Source: Streptomyces sp. KMM 9044 (lineage in GTDB: Bacteria > Actinomycetota > Actinomycetes > Streptomycetales > Streptomycetaceae). Taken from it: a stretch of 64,000 nucleotides of DNA. The notes under the pieces are model-generated. The model worked only from the letters and a program-made list of their open reading frames with translations, ran no database searches and was not told where the DNA came from. How positions within the stretch are numbered: the first letter of the stretch is position 1; each line of letters starts with the position of its first letter. The stretch covers positions 2,728,001 to 2,792,000 of the forward strand of contig NZ_CP113910.1 of the NCBI RefSeq assembly GCF_024701375.2. The letters run 5' to 3'. This document shows positions 8,629 to 17,305 of this stretch, piece after piece. Position numbers and translations under genes: made by a program.

Positions 8629-9702
8629 TCAGATGGCCGGCGCCACCGAAACCGACGCCAGGCGGTGGGCGCCCCGGGCCGTGCCCGTCACGTTGGAGAG
8701 GAAGCCCTGGGCCCGGGGGGAGGCGTGGTCGGTCAGCCAGGCCGAATTGATGTCGCAGACCGCGACGCGGACCTCCGTGCCGGAGAGGGCCAGGGGGAGG
8801 GTGTGGACGACGGTCGACGGGAAGCTGAGCACCGTACGGCCGATGGGGCCCCGGCGGGCGATCAGTTCGAGGGGGAGTTCGGGGCGGACGATCTCCAGGC
8901 CCGTCCCGACCGCGAGGCGGTGGAGTTTCTCGGTGCTCTCGCGGCGGTGGGCGAAGTAGCGGGTCACGCCGTGGGCCTTGGCGAGGGAGCGGACGGCGTC
9001 GAGGTAGGCGTCGGCGTCCACCACACCGGTTTCCACGAGGGACGTGCCGACCATGTCGGCGGTCCTGGTGATGGTGGGCGGGCCGAACCGTTCCCGGGTC
9101 CAGGCGAAGGAGTTGGCGCCGACGGTGACACCGGCCGGTATGTCGTCGACCGGCATCGAGGAGAAGACCTCCACCCGGCGCCGGCCGCCCGGGGTGAGCC
9201 TGCGGCGGGCGATGCCGGAGACCGGGGCGAGGAGCAGGTCGCGGGGGCCGCGGCGGCCGCCCTTGCGGTGCCAGCGGACCAGGCGTTCGCCGCGCGCGAG
9301 CTGGCCGACGAACTCCATGGTCGCCGTGCCGTCGTCGACGACGACGAGGTCGTGGGCACCGGTGATCGCCAGCATGAGCTGTACGTACCGCGAGAAGGGG
9401 TCGCCGAGGACGACCCGGGTGGCGCGGCGCAGCGGGCCGGCCAGGCCCCCTACGGTCTGGAAGGGCGCGCCCGCCCCGCCGCGCGCCTCCTCCCAGCGGA
9501 CCTCGTGGCCCTCTTCGCGGGCGAGTTCGGACATGCGGCGCAACTGGCCGCGGGTCATGGGGTCGACGGGGGACAGCACCACGAGGGTGAGCCCCACGCC
9601 GGGCGCATGCGCGTGCGCCCACTCCAGCACGTTCAGCAGCTGTACCGGGCTCTCGACGAAGGCGAGAGTGTGGGGGCCGGCATTCCCGGCGCGAGGGCTC
9701 AT
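8629..9702 (-). CDS. Polysialyltransferase-family-like glycosyltransferase of the wall-polymer operon
   Basis: A 357-residue protein. The N-terminal segment HTLAFVESPVQLLNVLEW resembles the opening of the bacterial polysialyltransferase / capsular glycosyltransferase family (GT52-like), and VVVDDGTATMEF resembles the nucleotide-sugar pocket of that family. It is the last gene of a minus-strand operon that makes and activates a nonulosonic acid (NeuA- and NeuB-type genes just upstream), so transfer of CMP-activated Kdn or a related sugar to a wall polymer is the logical role. No signal peptide is present; it should act on the inner membrane face. The family call rests on short motifs only. Confidence 0.7.
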   Translation of the reverse strand: MSPRAGNAGPHTLAFVESPVQLLNVLEWAHAHAPGVGLTLVVLSPVDPMTRGQLRRMSELAREEGHEVRWEEARGGAGAPFQTVGGLAGPLRRATRVVLGDPFSRYVQLMLAITGAHDLVVVDDGTATMEFVGQLARGERLVRWHRKGGRRGPRDLLLAPVSGIARRRLTPGGRRRVEVFSSMPVDDIPAGVTVGANSFAWTRERFGPPTITRTADMVGTSLVETGVVDADAYLDAVRSLAKAHGVTRYFAHRRESTEKLHRLAVGTGLEIVRPELPLELIARRGPIGRTVLSFPSTVVHTLPLALSGTEVRVAVCDINSAWLTDHASPRAQGFLSNVTGTARGAHRLASVSVAPAI

Positions 9703-9753
9703 CGACGTACGACCGTTCCCGTCGTCAAGGGATGGTGAGGGGGGGAGGGAAGG

Positions 9754-10692
9754 TCAGACGGCCAGCGGCTCGCCGGCCGCGTCGGCGATCTCCGCCTCGG
9801 CGACGACACCGGGAACCCGGCGCAGCTTCTTCATCGGGCCCAGCTCGGACTCGTAGACCTTCTTGACGCCGTCACCGAGGGACTCCTCGATGGTGCGGAT
9901 GTCGCGGACCAGGCGGGTGAGGCCCTGCGGCTCGACGGACGCGGCCTGGTCGGAGCCCCACATGGCGCGGTCGAGGGTGATGTGGCGCTCGACGAAGCTG
10001 GCGCCGAGGGCGACGGCGGCCAGCGTGGTCTGCAGCCCGGTCTCGTGGCCGGAGTAGCCGATCGGGACGTTCGGGTACTCCTGCTGGAGGGTGTTGATCA
10101 CGCGGAGGTTCAGCTCCTCGGCCTTGGCCGGGTAGGTGGACGTCGCGTGGCAGAGCAGGATGTTGTCGCTGCCCAGGACCTCGACCGCGTGGCGGATCTG
10201 CTTCGGGGTGGACATGCCGGTGGAGAGGATGACCGTGCGGCCGGTGGCGCGCAGGGCGCGCAGCAGCTCGTCGTCGGTGAGGGAGGCGGAGGCGACCTTG
10301 TGGGCGGGGACGTCGAACTTCTCCAGGAAGGCGACGGCCTCGGTGTCCCACGGGGAGGCGAACCAGGCGATGTTCCTGGACTTGCAGTACGCGTCGATCC
10401 GACGGTACTCGTCCTCACCGAACTCCACGCGGTGGCGGTAGTCGATGTAGGTCATGCGGCCCCAGGGGGTGTCGCGCTCGATGTCCCACTGGTCGCGCGG
10501 GGTGCAGATCTCGGGCGTGCGCTTCTGGAACTTGACGGCGTCGCAGCCGGCCTCGGCGGCGGCGTCGATCAGCTTGAACGCGTTCTCGAGCTCGCCGTTG
10601 TGGTTGATGCCGATCTCGCCGGTGATGTACACCGGGCGGCCGGGGCCGGCTTCGCGGGTACCGAAGGTGCGAACGCGGGAGTTGGTGCTCAT
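9754..10692 (-). CDS. NeuB-type nonulosonic acid synthase (N-acetylneuraminate/Kdn synthase)
   Basis: It condenses phosphoenolpyruvate with a six-carbon sugar or sugar phosphate to give a nine-carbon 2-keto-3-deoxy acid. The TIM-barrel motifs are clear: GEIGINHNG, DAVKFQKR, STGMST, HATSTYPA, GYSGHE and ERHITLDRAMWGSDQA. At 312 residues it is shorter than typical NeuB (about 340-350), and the sequence stops right after the barrel, so the C-terminal antifreeze-like (SAF) domain is missing. The ATG at 10692 follows AAGGAAACC. It lies 14 bases after the CMP-sugar synthetase gene, in one operon. Given the likely teichulosonic acid context, Kdn rather than Neu5Ac is the probable product. Confidence 0.88.
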   Translation of the reverse strand: MSTNSRVRTFGTREAGPGRPVYITGEIGINHNGELENAFKLIDAAAEAGCDAVKFQKRTPEICTPRDQWDIERDTPWGRMTYIDYRHRVEFGEDEYRRIDAYCKSRNIAWFASPWDTEAVAFLEKFDVPAHKVASASLTDDELLRALRATGRTVILSTGMSTPKQIRHAVEVLGSDNILLCHATSTYPAKAEELNLRVINTLQQEYPNVPIGYSGHETGLQTTLAAVALGASFVERHITLDRAMWGSDQAASVEPQGLTRLVRDIRTIEESLGDGVKKVYESELGPMKKLRRVPGVVAEAEIADAAGEPLAV

Positions 10693-10706
10693 GGCCTGGG
10701 GTTTCC

Positions 10707-11996
10707 TTACGTGGGGAGGGAATCGAGAGAGGGGCCGAGGATCCAGCTGGCGATCTCCCGGATCGCGCCGTCGCCACCGGGGACGGTGGTGACCGCGCGT
10801 GCGGCGCCGCGTACGACGTCGTGGGCGCTCGCGACCGCCACGGGCCAGCCCACGAGGGCGAAGCACGGGAGGTCATTGACGTCGTTGCCGACGTAGAGCA
10901 CGCGCTCGGGCGCGATGCCCTGTTCCTCGCACCACTGCTTCAGTGCGAGGTCCTTGCGGTCGATGCCGTGCAGCACGGGGATCTCGAGCTTGCGTGCGCG
11001 GGCGGCGACGACCGTGTTCTTCTCCGTGGACAGGACGAGCATCTTCAGTCCGCTCCTGCGCAGAGCCGCGATGCCGAGTCCGTCACCGCGGTGCACGGAG
11101 ACGAATTCCTGTCCGGTGGCGTCGATCAGCACCCTGTCGTCGGTCTGGGTGCCGTCGAAGTCGAGGACGACCGCGTCGATGTCGTCGGCGGTCGGGAGCG
11201 CGCCGGGCCTTGCCTCGTCGAAGAGCGGGGCGAGGGCGCGGGCGCGGGCGAGGTCGTGCGGGTCGTCGATCTCCAGGACCCGCGCGGGGTCGGTGCGGAC
11301 GAGTCCGGTCCGGCCGAAGAAGCGGTGCCGGTGCTCGCGGAAGCCGGCCGCGTCCATCGCGTAGGCGGCACCGGTTTCCAGGAGGTCCTGGGGGCGGTCC
11401 TGGCGGCGGGGGCGGAAGGACTTGTCGTGGTTGACGCCGTAGCCGCCGCTGGGGCCGTCCGCCCCGGGGTCCGGCCGGGTGTCCGCCGGCGCCGCGTCGG
11501 TCGGTGCCTCGTCCGTCGTCGCCTCGTCCCGCCAGATGAAACCGTGGAACGGGGCCACGGTCACCGCCGTGTCGGCGCCCTGCTCGGCGACCGCGCCGGC
11601 CACTCCGTCGATGTCCTCGCGGATCAGGAACGGGCTGGTGCACTGGATCAGCAGGACGATGTCCACCCCGGCACCGTGCAGCGCCTCGTGGACGTCCATG
11701 GCGTGCAGGACGGCGGCCTCGGAGGTGGCGAGGTCGCCCGCGAGGGCGGCGGGGCGCATCACGATCTCGGCGCCCGCCTGCCGGGCGGCGGCCGCGATGG
11801 CCTGGTCGTCGGTGGAGACGACGACGTCCGTGACATGGTGCGCGGCACGGCACTCGCGGACCGCGCGGGTCACCAGGGGCGCGCCGTTGACCGGCGCGAG
11901 GTTCTTCGCGGGCACGCCCTTGGAGCCGCCGCGCGCGGGGATCACGGCGAGCACCCGGCGCACCGGGGCCCCCTGGCCCGCTGGTGGTGAGGACAT
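10707..11996 (-). CDS. CMP-nonulosonate synthetase fused to a HAD phosphatase
   Basis: A 429-residue two-domain protein. Residues 1-250 form a cytidylyltransferase (IPARGGSKGVPAKNL, the CTP-binding loop, and later QCTSPF and LETGAAYAMD), and residues 265-429 a KdsC-like HAD phosphatase (DFDGTQTDD, STEKN, GNDVNDLPC). The fusion combines dephosphorylation of the 9-phosphate with CMP activation, the arrangement known in animal CMAS. An acidic Ala/Pro/Asp-rich insertion around residues 155-180 interrupts the transferase domain. It is followed after 14 bases by the NeuB-type gene. The GAGCTGATCC region upstream gives a moderate ribosome-binding site for the ATG at 11996. Confidence 0.88.
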   Translation of the reverse strand: MSSPPAGQGAPVRRVLAVIPARGGSKGVPAKNLAPVNGAPLVTRAVRECRAAHHVTDVVVSTDDQAIAAAARQAGAEIVMRPAALAGDLATSEAAVLHAMDVHEALHGAGVDIVLLIQCTSPFLIREDIDGVAGAVAEQGADTAVTVAPFHGFIWRDEATTDEAPTDAAPADTRPDPGADGPSGGYGVNHDKSFRPRRQDRPQDLLETGAAYAMDAAGFREHRHRFFGRTGLVRTDPARVLEIDDPHDLARARALAPLFDEARPGALPTADDIDAVVLDFDGTQTDDRVLIDATGQEFVSVHRGDGLGIAALRRSGLKMLVLSTEKNTVVAARARKLEIPVLHGIDRKDLALKQWCEEQGIAPERVLYVGNDVNDLPCFALVGWPVAVASAHDVVRGAARAVTTVPGGDGAIREIASWILGPSLDSLPT

Positions 11997-12058
11997 GGGA
12001 TCAGCTCCTTGAGCCGGACAGGAAGGGAGGCGGTCCCGGCCGGCCGGGAGAGGGGCGC

Positions 12059-13444
12059 TCACAGCTCGCCCATCCGCCGGATCACCGGGGCCACCCGCTG
12101 GACGCCGTGGCGATAGGCGCCGCGCGCCGCACGGCGCACGATCTGCCGGACCGGTCCGGGCTCCTTGTCGGCGGCAGGGGTGCCGGGCAGCGGGGTGCCG
12201 TCCGGGCCGAGGTGGTGGCGGGCGAGCAGGCCGGGCAGATAGCCGGGCGCGGTGACGGTCGTGTAGTACGGGGCCGGCGGCGGCAGGCCGCCGGGGCGGT
12301 CGAGCAGCTGGGTGATGCGTGCCCGGGCGGCGTCGAAGGCGGTGTCGTACGACCCTCCCCCGGAGGGGGTGCCTCCGGGGGCGACACCCTGCCGGGACAC
12401 CCACTCCTCGTCCGGCACCGGCCGGTGGCCGGCGTCGAGCTGGTCCCAGGAGGCGAGGCAGCCGGAGCCGACGAAGTGGTGGTTGCCGAGCGCCTCGCGC
12501 ACCCCGAGGTCGGTGAGGACCACGGTCGGGATGCGACGGTGCAGGGACTCCAGCGCGGCCGTGGAACTCATGGTGACCAGCAGGTCGGTGCGGTCCAGGA
12601 CCTCGCCCATGTGCCCGTACACCAGACGGAAGTTGGCCGGCGGATCGAGCCGCTGGACCAGCTTCTGGTAGGGCAGTTCCTCGATGTGCGTGGTGTGCTC
12701 GCCCGGCTTGGAGCGCAGCTTGAGCAGCACCTCGCGCTCGGGGTGCCGACGGGCGTGCTCGACCAGCCGGTTCAGCAGGTAGGTACGGTCCCGGCGGTTG
12801 TCCGGGACGGAGGGCTGGGCGGCGAAGACGACCGTGTAGGGCCTGCCCCCCTGCTCCGCGGGCGGATCGGGCTCACCGGTGTAGGCGGCCCCGCCGAGGA
12901 ACGGAAGCGCGACCTCCGTCACCGAGCGGGCGTCGGCGCCCACGCCTTCGTACACGGCGCGGAAACGGTCGGCGTCCTGACGGGAGTTGGCGAGGACGAG
13001 GTCGGCGCCGTGGCGCAGCAGCAGGCCGTCGGCGAGCTTCTCGTAGACGACTCCGACGTACCCGGTGACGACGACGGGCCGCTTCGCCCGGCCTGCGGGG
13101 TCTTCGGAGCGGACCCTGGCGTCCTCCCAGACCCGCCCGAGGCCGTGCAGCATCGCCTGCACCCCGCCGCCGACCAGGGCGAGGACCAGGATGTCGTACG
13201 ACTCCTCGCGCATGGCGTGCAGGAACTGGACCGCGGTCACCTCGTGGAGGGCGTCCGCCTGGACGCCGACCTCTTCGAGCTGACGGGCGGTGGGAGTCGC
13301 GCGGCCCCGCAGGAGATAACCGTCCAGACGGATGTCCGAGTTCTCCGGGGCGATGCGGTGCGCGGTGAGCGAACCCCATTTCCACCGGGTGTCGGAATCC
13401 GCGAGGACGGCGACTCGCAGGGTCTTCGTTGTACTTGCTGGCAC
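12059..13444 (-). CDS. Putative glycosyltransferase (DUF6716-like), wall-polymer operon
   Basis: A protein of about 461 residues opening with TLRVAVLADSDTRWKWG, a Rossmann-like strand-loop-helix, and containing LVTMSSTAALESLHRRIPTVV, which resembles the donor-binding region of GT-B glycosyltransferases. I believe actinobacterial homologues are labelled DUF6716 putative glycosyltransferase. It is the first gene of the minus-strand nonulosonate operon and diverges from the GT2 gene. The GTG at 13444 is chosen because the conserved fold begins there; no good ribosome-binding site precedes it, and the upstream in-frame extension looks non-coding. The exact sugar is unknown. Confidence 0.75.
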   Translation of the reverse strand: MPASTTKTLRVAVLADSDTRWKWGSLTAHRIAPENSDIRLDGYLLRGRATPTARQLEEVGVQADALHEVTAVQFLHAMREESYDILVLALVGGGVQAMLHGLGRVWEDARVRSEDPAGRAKRPVVVTGYVGVVYEKLADGLLLRHGADLVLANSRQDADRFRAVYEGVGADARSVTEVALPFLGGAAYTGEPDPPAEQGGRPYTVVFAAQPSVPDNRRDRTYLLNRLVEHARRHPEREVLLKLRSKPGEHTTHIEELPYQKLVQRLDPPANFRLVYGHMGEVLDRTDLLVTMSSTAALESLHRRIPTVVLTDLGVREALGNHHFVGSGCLASWDQLDAGHRPVPDEEWVSRQGVAPGGTPSGGGSYDTAFDAARARITQLLDRPGGLPPPAPYYTTVTAPGYLPGLLARHHLGPDGTPLPGTPAADKEPGPVRQIVRRAARGAYRHGVQRVAPVIRRMGEL

Positions 13445-13605
13445 AACGAAGACGCTAGAAGCAATTTCTAGGAGCTGCCCAACCTGAATCCAACAAATGG
13501 TTAACAGGAGGCCGCCGAACGAAGAATCAACCGGCCCGCCACTCGGAAAAACGTTCGCTTCACTGCTTCGCCACGCGCCGTTCACCCCGCATCAAGGTTC
13601 AATCA
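13445..13605. promoter_or_regulatory. Divergent promoter region of the wall-polymer locus
   Basis: This 161-base region separates two divergent units of the same pathway. It is distinctly more AT-rich than its surroundings (for example the stretch near 13465-13505), as expected for a promoter region. The inverted CTAGAAGC/TTTCTAG pair near 13454-13471 could be an operator, but no clear -35/-10 pair was fixed. Confidence 0.45.
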
Positions 13606-14622
13606 ATGACGAATGACGGACTGCCGCCTAACGTCGAAGACGTGCTCAAGCTCTCCGTCATCGTGCCGTTCTACAACGTGCGCCCATACGTCCCAGATGC
13701 CCTGCGAAGTCTGCGCGCCAACGCGCGGGAGGACTTCGAATTCATTCTCGTCGACGACTGCTCGACCGACGGGACCGCGGACCTCCTCGCGCGCGCCGGG
13801 CGCGAACTGCCGGGGGCGGTGCTGGTCGGACACGAGAAGAACGGCGGCCTGGCCACCGCCCGCAACACCGGAATCGACCGGGCCCGCGGCGAGTACCTGA
13901 CCTTCCTCGACGGGGACGACTGGCTGGCGCCCGGCTATTACGCCAAACTGGTGACCGCGATCGAGAAGCTGGACTGCGACTTCGTCCGCACCGACCACGT
14001 GCAGTGCACCGCGCGGGCCCGCGTCGTGCACCGCGTCCCGCACGGCCGGCGCAACGTGGTGCTGGACCCGCGTGACGCGATCCTCCCCGCCCACCGGACC
14101 ACCTCCGTCGACTACGCCTACGCCTGGGCGGGCATCTACCACCGCAGGCTCGTCGAACGCGGCGTACTGCACTTCACCGACGGGCTGCGCACCGCCGAGG
14201 ACCGGCCCTGGATCTGGAAGCTGCACCGGGAGGCGGAGTCCTTCGCGGTGACCAGCCTCCTCGGGGTCTTCTACCGGCGCGGCATTTCCTCGTCGCTCAC
14301 CCAGATCGGTGACGCGCGGCAGCTCGACTTCATTCGCGCGTTCGACCAGGTGATCGAGGAGACCGCGCGGGACTCCGATGCGGCGGCCCTGCTCCCGAAG
14401 GCCGTGCGCACGTACTGCGCCATCATTTCCCATCACCTGGGAACCGTCGAAAGGTTCGAGGCACCCGTGGCACGGCAACTGAAGACGATGAGCAGCGCCG
14501 CGCTGCGGCGCATGCCTCAGGACGTACTCGACGACGCACTCGGTTCGATGGACGCCAAGCGTGCGGACGTGCTGCGCCGGCTGCGCCGCCGTCCGGTGCC
14601 GGCCACGGAGGCCGCCGCGTGA
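13606..14622 (+). CDS. Family 2 glycosyltransferase
   Basis: A 338-residue GT-A enzyme: SVIVPFYNVRPYVPDAL, VDDCSTDGTAD, NGGLATARNTGIDRARGEYLTFLDGDDW (the last part holding the DxD-type metal site), then a catalytic region ending AEDRPWIWKL. Such enzymes add sugars to lipid-linked or wall polymers on the cytosolic side. An AAGG eight bases before the ATG supports the start; an internal GTG at codon 14 is an alternative closer to the conserved strand. Its last codons overlap the next gene start (GTGA), so the two are coupled. The location points to wall-polymer assembly. Confidence 0.87.
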   Translation: MTNDGLPPNVEDVLKLSVIVPFYNVRPYVPDALRSLRANAREDFEFILVDDCSTDGTADLLARAGRELPGAVLVGHEKNGGLATARNTGIDRARGEYLTFLDGDDWLAPGYYAKLVTAIEKLDCDFVRTDHVQCTARARVVHRVPHGRRNVVLDPRDAILPAHRTTSVDYAYAWAGIYHRRLVERGVLHFTDGLRTAEDRPWIWKLHREAESFAVTSLLGVFYRRGISSSLTQIGDARQLDFIRAFDQVIEETARDSDAAALLPKAVRTYCAIISHHLGTVERFEAPVARQLKTMSSAALRRMPQDVLDDALGSMDAKRADVLRRLRRRPVPATEAAA

Positions 14623-15956
14623 CCACGCAGATCTTCATGGCGTCGACCCTGTACGGCACGGCCACGCTCGCCGCCGCCCTGGACTCGGGCTGCTTCGCGC
14701 CCGCCGACCGGCGGATCCTGTTGGTCTCCAACAACGCGACGACGCCCGAGACGACGCCCGCCGTCGACGAGATGCCCGGGTTCGAGCGGCTGCGGTCCCG
14801 GTTCGACGACGTGCTGTCGTGGAACGAGGCCATCTTCCCGTTCCACCCCGGCGGCTGGGCGCCGCGCCTGGAGGACGTTCCCCTGTGGGAGCGGTATCTG
14901 CGGCTGCTCTGGGAGCTCGGCGACGACGACCTCGCGCTCGCCGTGGAGTCCATCCAGGTCAACCCGGCCCTCGGGCTGACGCAGATCTTCACCGACGCGC
15001 CCGTCACGGTCTACGCGGACGGCCTGATGAGCTACGGCCCCACCCGCAACAAGATCGACCCGCTGGTCGGCACCCGGGTGGAGCGGCTGCTCCACCTCGA
15101 CCTGGTACCGGGTCTCGAACCCCTGCTGCTCACCGAGTTCGGGGTGGTACCGGAGATCGTGGCCACACCGGCCTTCACCAAGGTGCTGGCCGAACTGGTC
15201 GACACCGGCGACGCGTTGCCGGACGTGACGGAGCCCGCGCTGCTCCTCGGCCAGTACCTGTCCGCGCTGAACATCCTCTCCGCCGAGGAGGAGGAGAACC
15301 TTCATGTGCGGATGCTGAAGGGCGCGGTGCACCTCGGTCACACCCGGGTGGTGTTCAAGCCGCACCCCACGGCCCCGGCGCGCTTCACCCGCACCCTGGA
15401 GGACGAGGCCGAACGGCTCGGCGTCGCCCTCACGGTGGTGGACACCCCGGTCCTGGCCGAAGTGCTGTACCAGCGGATGCGTCCGGCCCTGGTCGTCGGC
15501 TGCTTCTCCACCGCCCTGCTGACCGCGTCCGCCTTCTACGGCCTGCCGGTCGCCCGCGTCGGCACCGAGACCCTGCTGGACCGGCTGACCCCGTTCGAGA
15601 ACAGCAACCGCGTACCGGTCACCGTCGTCGACGCGCTCCTGCCGGAGCCCGCGGACGGGGCGGCCGTCGCCGAGGGGCGCGGGCGCATGGACACGGGCGC
15701 CCTCGGCGATCTCGTACGGACCGTCGGCTTCACGATGCAGCCGAAGATCCTGCCGGACCTGCGGCCGGAGGCCGAGCGGTACCTGGCGACGCGGCTGGAC
15801 GACGGCACCTGGCGGTACTTCAGGAGGAAGCGGCTGACGTCCCTCGGGCTGCCCGGCGGGGTGCCGCCCCAGCTGGCGTTCCTGCCGCGCAACACCACGG
15901 TCCGCAAGGTCGCGCGCAAGGCGCGCAGGCTGCGCCGGGCGATGACGCGCCGCTGA
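14619..15956 (+). CDS. Polysialyltransferase-family-like glycosyltransferase
   Basis: A 445-residue protein starting TTQIFMASTLYGTATLAAAL, the N-terminal pattern of the bacterial alpha-2,8-polysialyltransferase family. It later has VVFKPHPTAPA and VVGCFSTALLTASAFYG, which fit the HP and S/T donor-binding motifs of that family. It is probably the polymerase or chain-extending transferase for a nonulosonic acid polymer. The GTG start overlaps the GT2 stop by four bases. A GC-rich hairpin at 15964-16001 follows. The very basic C-terminus (KVARKARRLRRAMTRR) may anchor it to acidic lipids. Confidence 0.8.
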   Translation: MTTQIFMASTLYGTATLAAALDSGCFAPADRRILLVSNNATTPETTPAVDEMPGFERLRSRFDDVLSWNEAIFPFHPGGWAPRLEDVPLWERYLRLLWELGDDDLALAVESIQVNPALGLTQIFTDAPVTVYADGLMSYGPTRNKIDPLVGTRVERLLHLDLVPGLEPLLLTEFGVVPEIVATPAFTKVLAELVDTGDALPDVTEPALLLGQYLSALNILSAEEEENLHVRMLKGAVHLGHTRVVFKPHPTAPARFTRTLEDEAERLGVALTVVDTPVLAEVLYQRMRPALVVGCFSTALLTASAFYGLPVARVGTETLLDRLTPFENSNRVPVTVVDALLPEPADGAAVAEGRGRMDTGALGDLVRTVGFTMQPKILPDLRPEAERYLATRLDDGTWRYFRRKRLTSLGLPGGVPPQLAFLPRNTTVRKVARKARRLRRAMTRR

Positions 15957-15963
15957 GCACACG

Positions 15964-16001
15964 GGGCGCCCGCCCGGAGCACCGGTGTGGGGCGGGCGCC
16001 C
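15964..16001. terminator. Hairpin terminator after the GT2/polysialyltransferase-like pair
   Basis: A perfect 12-base-pair all-GC stem (15964-15975 with 15990-16001) with a 14-base loop begins eight bases after the stop codon at 15956. Confidence 0.75.
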
Positions 16002-16201
16002 GATACGCCGAATGGGGCGGGCGCGGCCGGCCTCATCGGTCGACCAGCCTTCCGGTCCGGGTGAACGGTGGGTGAAGACCGAAGAAATCCCGAGTCGCAA
16101 CCAGCTAACTCCATGGATTCCATGGTGAACTGACAGTCGCAGCCATAGGCTCACGACGCTTGCCGTCCTTCTCCGGCGTCACTCAACCCGTGAGGCATTC
16201 C

Positions 16202-17188
16202 ATGACGAACCTCGGCCGGCTCTACCCGCTCCTCGACGACGTCCAACTGCCGGGCGACCTCCCCTACTCCCAGGTCAGCACCTGGGAACTGCGGTTCCTC
16301 TACCTGTTGGGGCGCCATCACCTCACGGGCGGGGGCCGGCTGGTCGAACTGGGGTCCGGTGGCGGCGGCTCCACCTACGCTCTCGCCCTCGGGCTGCGCG
16401 AGAGCACCCTCTTCGACGAGCGCCGGGGGCGGCTGCACGCGTACGACTTCTTCCGTGTGGGCAAGGGCACCTTCGCGACGGAGAGGTTCTTCACCTCCGG
16501 CAGCAGGCCGGCCGACGACGACTCCTTCCTGGACGACTTCCGCGGACGTCTCGAGCCGTTCCTGCCGTTCCTGGAGATCCACGCCGGAGACCTCTGGAAG
16601 ACCTCGGACCCCGAGGACACCAGCCCGATCGAGTTCCTGCACGTCGACATCGCCAAGACCGCCCGGGTGTTCCGCTGTGTGACCGAGCGGTTCCTGACCA
16701 GGCTGCGGCCCGGCTCGGTCGTCCTGCACCAGGACTTCGCCGGTCCCCGGCTGCCGTGGCTGCACCACAGCACGGGCGCACTGCTGCCGTACATCGCGAT
16801 CGCCGGGCCGCCGATCCGCTCCACGCTCGCCTTCGAGGTCGTCCGGCCGATTCCCGAGGACGTACTGAGGTCCGTCGCCGAGGACAGCTACTCCGTGGAC
16901 GAGAAGCTGGCGCTGATCTCCGCCGTCCAGGAACGGATCGACCGCGACCACACCGGCGGCATCCCCTTCAAGTCCGTCCTGGAGTTCGCCAAGGCCTACG
17001 TCGCCCACTACGCCGGCGACCACCGGCGTGCGTGGTCGCTGGCCAAGCCGCTGACCGACGACGCGTACCTGAGCCGTACCCGCTCCGACCACTTCGAACA
17101 GCTGCGCAGGGCGTACGACGAGGACCGGGCGAAGAACGGTAGCGGTTCGCGGCTGGCCCGGCTGGTGAAGAAGGCCGTGGGGCGCTGA
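16202..17188 (+). CDS. Methyltransferase-like protein (class I SAM fold)
   Basis: A 328-residue protein with a glycine-rich loop LVELGSGGGGSTYAL near residue 45, an acidic strand end (LHAYDFF) and an ILHVDIA-like segment (EFLHVDIAKTARVF) that fit Methyltransf_24/TylF-type folds. The substrate is unknown; neighbours suggest modification of wall-polymer sugars. GAGG six bases before the ATG at 16202 sets the start, rather than the in-frame ATG at 16160. It ends against a 25-base-pair bidirectional terminator. Confidence 0.7.
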   Translation: MTNLGRLYPLLDDVQLPGDLPYSQVSTWELRFLYLLGRHHLTGGGRLVELGSGGGGSTYALALGLRESTLFDERRGRLHAYDFFRVGKGTFATERFFTSGSRPADDDSFLDDFRGRLEPFLPFLEIHAGDLWKTSDPEDTSPIEFLHVDIAKTARVFRCVTERFLTRLRPGSVVLHQDFAGPRLPWLHHSTGALLPYIAIAGPPIRSTLAFEVVRPIPEDVLRSVAEDSYSVDEKLALISAVQERIDRDHTGGIPFKSVLEFAKAYVAHYAGDHRRAWSLAKPLTDDAYLSRTRSDHFEQLRRAYDEDRAKNGSGSRLARLVKKAVGR

Positions 17189-17244
17189 GCCCGCGGCCCC
17201 GGCGCGAGGGGACCCGGCGCGAAAGGATGCGGTGCGCGGCCTGC

Positions 17245-17299
17245 GTGAGCCCCCGCGGCCCGTCCCGGAAACTCTCCGGGACGGGCCGCGGGGGCTCAC
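17245..17299. terminator. Bidirectional terminator between convergent genes
   Basis: A perfect 25-base-pair stem (17245-17269 with 17275-17299) with a five-base AACTC loop lies between the convergent genes ending at 17188 and 17306. It should stop transcription from both sides. Confidence 0.9.
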
Positions 17300-17305
17300 C
17301 GCGTC

